Positions 4,890 through 7,232 of a DNA stretch of 7,232 bases are shown one piece after another. The notes beneath the pieces are model-generated. The model was not told the origin of the DNA, did not search any database, and worked only from the letters and a program-made list of their open reading frames with translations. The position numbers and the translations under genes were made by a program. The DNA is from DASZHC01 sp035938215 (GTDB taxonomy: Bacteria; Verrucomicrobiota; Verrucomicrobiia; Chthoniobacterales; JAFAMB01), in assembly GCA_035938215.1 (NCBI GenBank), contig DASZHC010000223.1, positions 1 to 7,232 of the forward strand. The letters are read 5' to 3'. Each line of letters opens with the position of its first letter. Within the stretch, counting starts at the first letter, position 1.

Positions 4890-5729
4890 GTGACCGTTCT
4901 CGAACTCCTGCAAAGCACCACAGCTTATTTTTCCAAGCGGCAAGTCGAGAACCCGCGATTGAACATCGAGCACCTGTTGGCGGATGCTCTTTCAAAGAAG
5001 CGTCTCGAACTGTATCTCGAGTTTGATCGCGAAATCTCGGAGCATTTGCTGGAGCCCTTGCGAAACAAGGTTCGAAGGCGAGCCGAAGGTGAACCGCTGC
5101 AGCATCTCCTTGGGCACTGGGACTTTTTTGGCAGAACTTTCATGACCGATCGGCGTGCTCTGATTCCGCGCGTGGAAACGGAAATCCTCGTCGAAACCGT
5201 GCTCGGCGAAATGAAGCCTTCGATGGTCTCCGGCAGCCGGTTGGCAGACGTCGGTACGGGAACCGGAGTTCTTGCGATCACTTTCGCTTTGGAACGGCCG
5301 GGTCTCGAGGTAGTCGGTCTGGATATTTCGGATGATGCGCTCGATTTAGCCCGAGAAAATGCGGCTCGATTGAATGCACGGGTGCCATTTTGGCGCTCCG
5401 ATTTGCTCGAGGCCGCCGACGGAGCCTTTCATTGGGTAGTCGCAAATCTTCCCTACATCGCGACCGGCAATCTCGCTGACTTGCCAAGGGAAGTGAAGTT
5501 TGATCCAGCTATTGCCCTGGATGGGGGCGAAGATGGATTGACGATTATCAAAAGGCTGATTGAATCGATACCGAACAGGCTAGCTCCAAATTCCTTGGTC
5601 GCGCTCGAGGTCGGACAGGGTCAGGCGCAGCGGGTTGCAGGTTTTTTAGCTCGCCAAAATTTCCGAGATATTACCATAAAGAAAGACTACCAGGGGATCG
5701 AACGGATCCTGAGCGCGCGGTATGGATAA
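4890..5729 (+). CDS. prmC: peptide chain release factor glutamine N5-methyltransferase
   Basis: PrmC (HemK) uses S-adenosylmethionine to methylate the glutamine of the GGQ motif in RF1 and RF2, which speeds peptide release. The 279-residue protein has an N-terminal helical substrate-binding domain (about 1-75), the linker HWDFFGRTF and IPRVETE (92-98), the SAM-binding motif DVGTGTGVLAI (120-130) and an acidic residue Asp145 in VGLDIS. The active-site motif is NLPY (186-189) instead of the family's usual NPPY. I chose GTG at 4890 because AAGGA lies 5 nt upstream and the protein then begins with the family-like VTVLELLQ. An in-frame ATG at 4824 would add 22 cysteine-rich residues without family resemblance and has no Shine-Dalgarno sequence. 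The gene follows its substrate gene prfA and its last 8 nt overlap murA. Confidence 0.94.
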   Translation: MTVLELLQSTTAYFSKRQVENPRLNIEHLLADALSKKRLELYLEFDREISEHLLEPLRNKVRRRAEGEPLQHLLGHWDFFGRTFMTDRRALIPRVETEILVETVLGEMKPSMVSGSRLADVGTGTGVLAITFALERPGLEVVGLDISDDALDLARENAARLNARVPFWRSDLLEAADGAFHWVVANLPYIATGNLADLPREVKFDPAIALDGGEDGLTIIKRLIESIPNRLAPNSLVALEVGQGQAQRVAGFLARQNFRDITIKKDYQGIERILSARYG

Positions 5730-6981
5730 GATTGTAATTCATGGGCAACGTCCTCTAGCTGGGACCGTCAAAATCAGCGGGTCGAAAAATTCCGCTTTGC
5801 CCATTTTAGCGGCGACGCTCTTGACAAGAGATCCATGCGTGGTTCAGCGCGTACCCGACCTGAGCGATGTCCATTACATGCTCCAGATTCTAACCCATCT
5901 GGGTGCGGACGTGGAAAGAGCGAGCGGCATTGTGACAGTGAAGGCCGAAAAGGTGAATAGCGTTGCTCCATACGAAATCGTGCGGAAGATGCGCGCGTCT
6001 ATTTGCGTTCTTGGGCCTCTTCTGGGTCGCGAAAAAGAAGCGACAGTTTCTTTGCCCGGTGGATGCGTGATCGGGGATCGTCCGATTGATCTCCATCTTC
6101 GCGGCTTCGAAGCTTTGGGGGCGGCGGTTCGCGTCCATGGCGGCAACGTCAAGGTTCTTGCGCCGTCGCTGCGCGGAGCGAAAGTTTCACTCAGAGGAAA
6201 GTTTGGCACCACCGTATTGGGAACCGCTAACATCCTCATGGCGGCAGTTCTTGCGGAGGGTGTGACCATTATCGGCGATGCGGCCTGCGAACCTGAAGTG
6301 GTCGATCTGGCCGGCTTTCTGAACAAGATGGGGGCCAAGATCGTAGGCGCTGGTACCTCTCGCATAGTCATAGAAGGGGTTAAGGAATTGCACGGGGCGG
6401 AGCATGAGGTTATACCCGATCGAATTGAGGCCGGCACGTTCTTGATCGCGGGCGCGATCGCAGGCCGCCAGGTGAGCTTGAATCGAGTCCGGTCGGATCA
6501 TCTGACTGCTGTGACCGATGCCCTGCGAAATTGCGGCTATCACATTGCCGAAGACAACGGTTCGCTCTCAATTCAGCAGAACGGTGCACCAAGGTCTTTG
6601 GATATCAAGACGCAGCCCTATCCTGGGTTTCCGACCGATATGCAGGCCCAGATGTGTGCGCTGCTCGCTACCGCAAATGGGGAAAGCTCGGTAACCGAGA
6701 GTATTTTTCCGCAGCGCTTCATGCACGTCTCGGAGCTGAAACGGATGGGCGCGGCGATCGAGTTGGACGGCGCGACCGCAAGAATTCGCGGTGTAGAGAG
6801 CCTAAGTGGGGCTCCGGTGATGGCAAGCGATCTTCGCGCATCTGCCGCTCTTGTTCTGGCCGGCTTGTTAGCCGATGGAACGACGGAAATCAACCGGGTG
6901 TACCATATCGATCGCGGTTACGAAATGCTCGACGAGAAGCTGGGAAGCCTGGGCGCGCAAATCGAGCGTGTGAAGGTGTAA
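5722..6981 (+). CDS. murA: UDP-N-acetylglucosamine 1-carboxyvinyltransferase (MurA)
   Basis: MurA transfers the enolpyruvyl group of phosphoenolpyruvate to UDP-GlcNAc in the cytoplasm, the first committed step of peptidoglycan synthesis. The 419-residue protein is full length. Visible family residues are Lys22-Asn23 in GSKNSALP (20-27), Arg91 in KMRASI (89-94), the catalytic loop SLPGGCVIGDRP (110-121) with Cys115 and Arg120, Asp306 in FPTDMQAQ (303-310), and DRGYE (397-401). Cys115 is the residue alkylated by fosfomycin, and its presence predicts the usual sensitive form at that position. The ATG at 5722 overlaps the end of prmC by 8 nt and has no strong Shine-Dalgarno sequence, so translation is probably coupled to prmC. 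The TAA stop directly abuts the stop of the convergent transporter gene. Confidence 0.97.
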   Translation: MDKIVIHGQRPLAGTVKISGSKNSALPILAATLLTRDPCVVQRVPDLSDVHYMLQILTHLGADVERASGIVTVKAEKVNSVAPYEIVRKMRASICVLGPLLGREKEATVSLPGGCVIGDRPIDLHLRGFEALGAAVRVHGGNVKVLAPSLRGAKVSLRGKFGTTVLGTANILMAAVLAEGVTIIGDAACEPEVVDLAGFLNKMGAKIVGAGTSRIVIEGVKELHGAEHEVIPDRIEAGTFLIAGAIAGRQVSLNRVRSDHLTAVTDALRNCGYHIAEDNGSLSIQQNGAPRSLDIKTQPYPGFPTDMQAQMCALLATANGESSVTESIFPQRFMHVSELKRMGAAIELDGATARIRGVESLSGAPVMASDLRASAALVLAGLLADGTTEINRVYHIDRGYEMLDEKLGSLGAQIERVKV

Positions 6982-7232
6982 CTAGGGATGCGTGACGCCT
7001 GAGAGGCGGTCGCTTGTCTGTTTTTCCCGGGAAGCCAGAAAACTTCTAAACAACGATGTAGTCAGGACGATTCCTCCACCAATGATCGACCAGCGCGAAG
7101 CGTGTTCACCCTTGACGAGAATTACCCAGATTGGATTCAGAATTGGTTCTATGATGCTGATGATCGCTGCGTCGAGAGCACGGATGTGTTTGATCGCCTG
7201 CGAGTAAAGCAGGTATGGGATGGCGAGCTGGA
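6982..7232 (-). CDS. EamA/DMT-family transporter, C-terminal part
   Basis: The last 82 codons of a gene that enters from beyond the right edge are visible; the first whole codon is at 7230-7228 and the TAG stop is at 6984-6982. The translation begins QLAIPYLLYSQAIKHIRALD and contains AAIISIIEPILNPIWVILV, then GEHASRWSIIGGGIVLTTS, then a charged tail. This is the pattern of the second EamA repeat of drug/metabolite exporters: a short helix pair, a helix with a central proline (EPxLxP), the GE...S turn, and a glycine-rich last helix. The substrate cannot be told. No gap separates its stop codon from the murA stop codon, so the two transcripts must converge and overlap at their 3' ends. The family assignment rests on pattern recognition of a fragment. 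Confidence 0.75.
   Translation of the reverse strand, partial: QLAIPYLLYSQAIKHIRALDAAIISIIEPILNPIWVILVKGEHASRWSIIGGGIVLTTSLFRSFLASREKQTSDRLSGVTHP

Noticed and set aside
5874..6437. 187-codon open frame on the - strand
   Set aside because: It is antisense to murA, including the catalytic-loop codons; its Pro/Ser/Arg-rich translation is a frame artefact.
6996..7025. Intrinsic terminator of murA
   Set aside because: The stem (cgcct/aggcg) is only 5 bp and the T-run follows 12 nt later, too far for a canonical terminator.

Overview
The window comes from a moderately GC-rich bacterial chromosome. A tentative placement is Acidobacteriota or a similar soil phylum, based only on protein flavour and on the order rpmE-prfA-prmC-murA; no rRNA gene is present to fix it. 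No tRNA, rRNA, CRISPR array or intact insertion sequence was found.

Layout. Positions 1-384 hold no convincing gene but carry two large imperfect palindromes (13-167 and 175-265) and a smaller hairpin (297-322), followed by a candidate promoter (322-350). Positions 385-1500 (+) encode an orphan four-helix membrane histidine kinase of the LytS/YehU type. Positions 1501-1907 are a gene-free spacer with hairpins and a 92-bp palindromic element (1714-1805). Positions 1908-3302 (-) encode a stand-alone adenylate-forming acyl/aryl-CoA synthetase-like enzyme. Divergent from it, with a 38-nt gap, starts a housekeeping cluster on the + strand: rpmE (ribosomal protein L31, 3341-3565), prfA (release factor RF1, 3626-4711), prmC (RF1/RF2 glutamine methyltransferase, 4890-5729) and murA (UDP-GlcNAc enolpyruvyl transferase, 5722-6981). 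At the right edge, positions 6982-7232 (-) are the C-terminal end of an EamA/DMT-family transporter whose stop codon abuts the murA stop codon.

The cluster joins a ribosomal protein, the factor that terminates at UAA/UAG, the enzyme that methylates the GGQ glutamine of that factor, and the first committed step of peptidoglycan synthesis. prmC and murA overlap by 8 nt.

The most interesting part is the 178-nt prfA-prmC spacer. A perfect 14-bp stem (4792-4805 with 4876-4889, plus 4 bp after one mismatch) buries the prmC Shine-Dalgarno sequence up to the base before its GTG start. An 8-bp stem (4713-4720 with 4781-4788) begins one base after the prfA stop codon, and a copy of the SD segment (4740-4748) can compete for the anti-SD strand. 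prfA itself ends in UAG, which only RF1 decodes. Together these suggest a translational attenuator in which slow RF1-dependent termination at the end of prfA could open prmC. The pairings are visible directly; the mechanism is inference. A second hairpin with a T-run ends exactly at the prfA start codon, which has no visible Shine-Dalgarno sequence.
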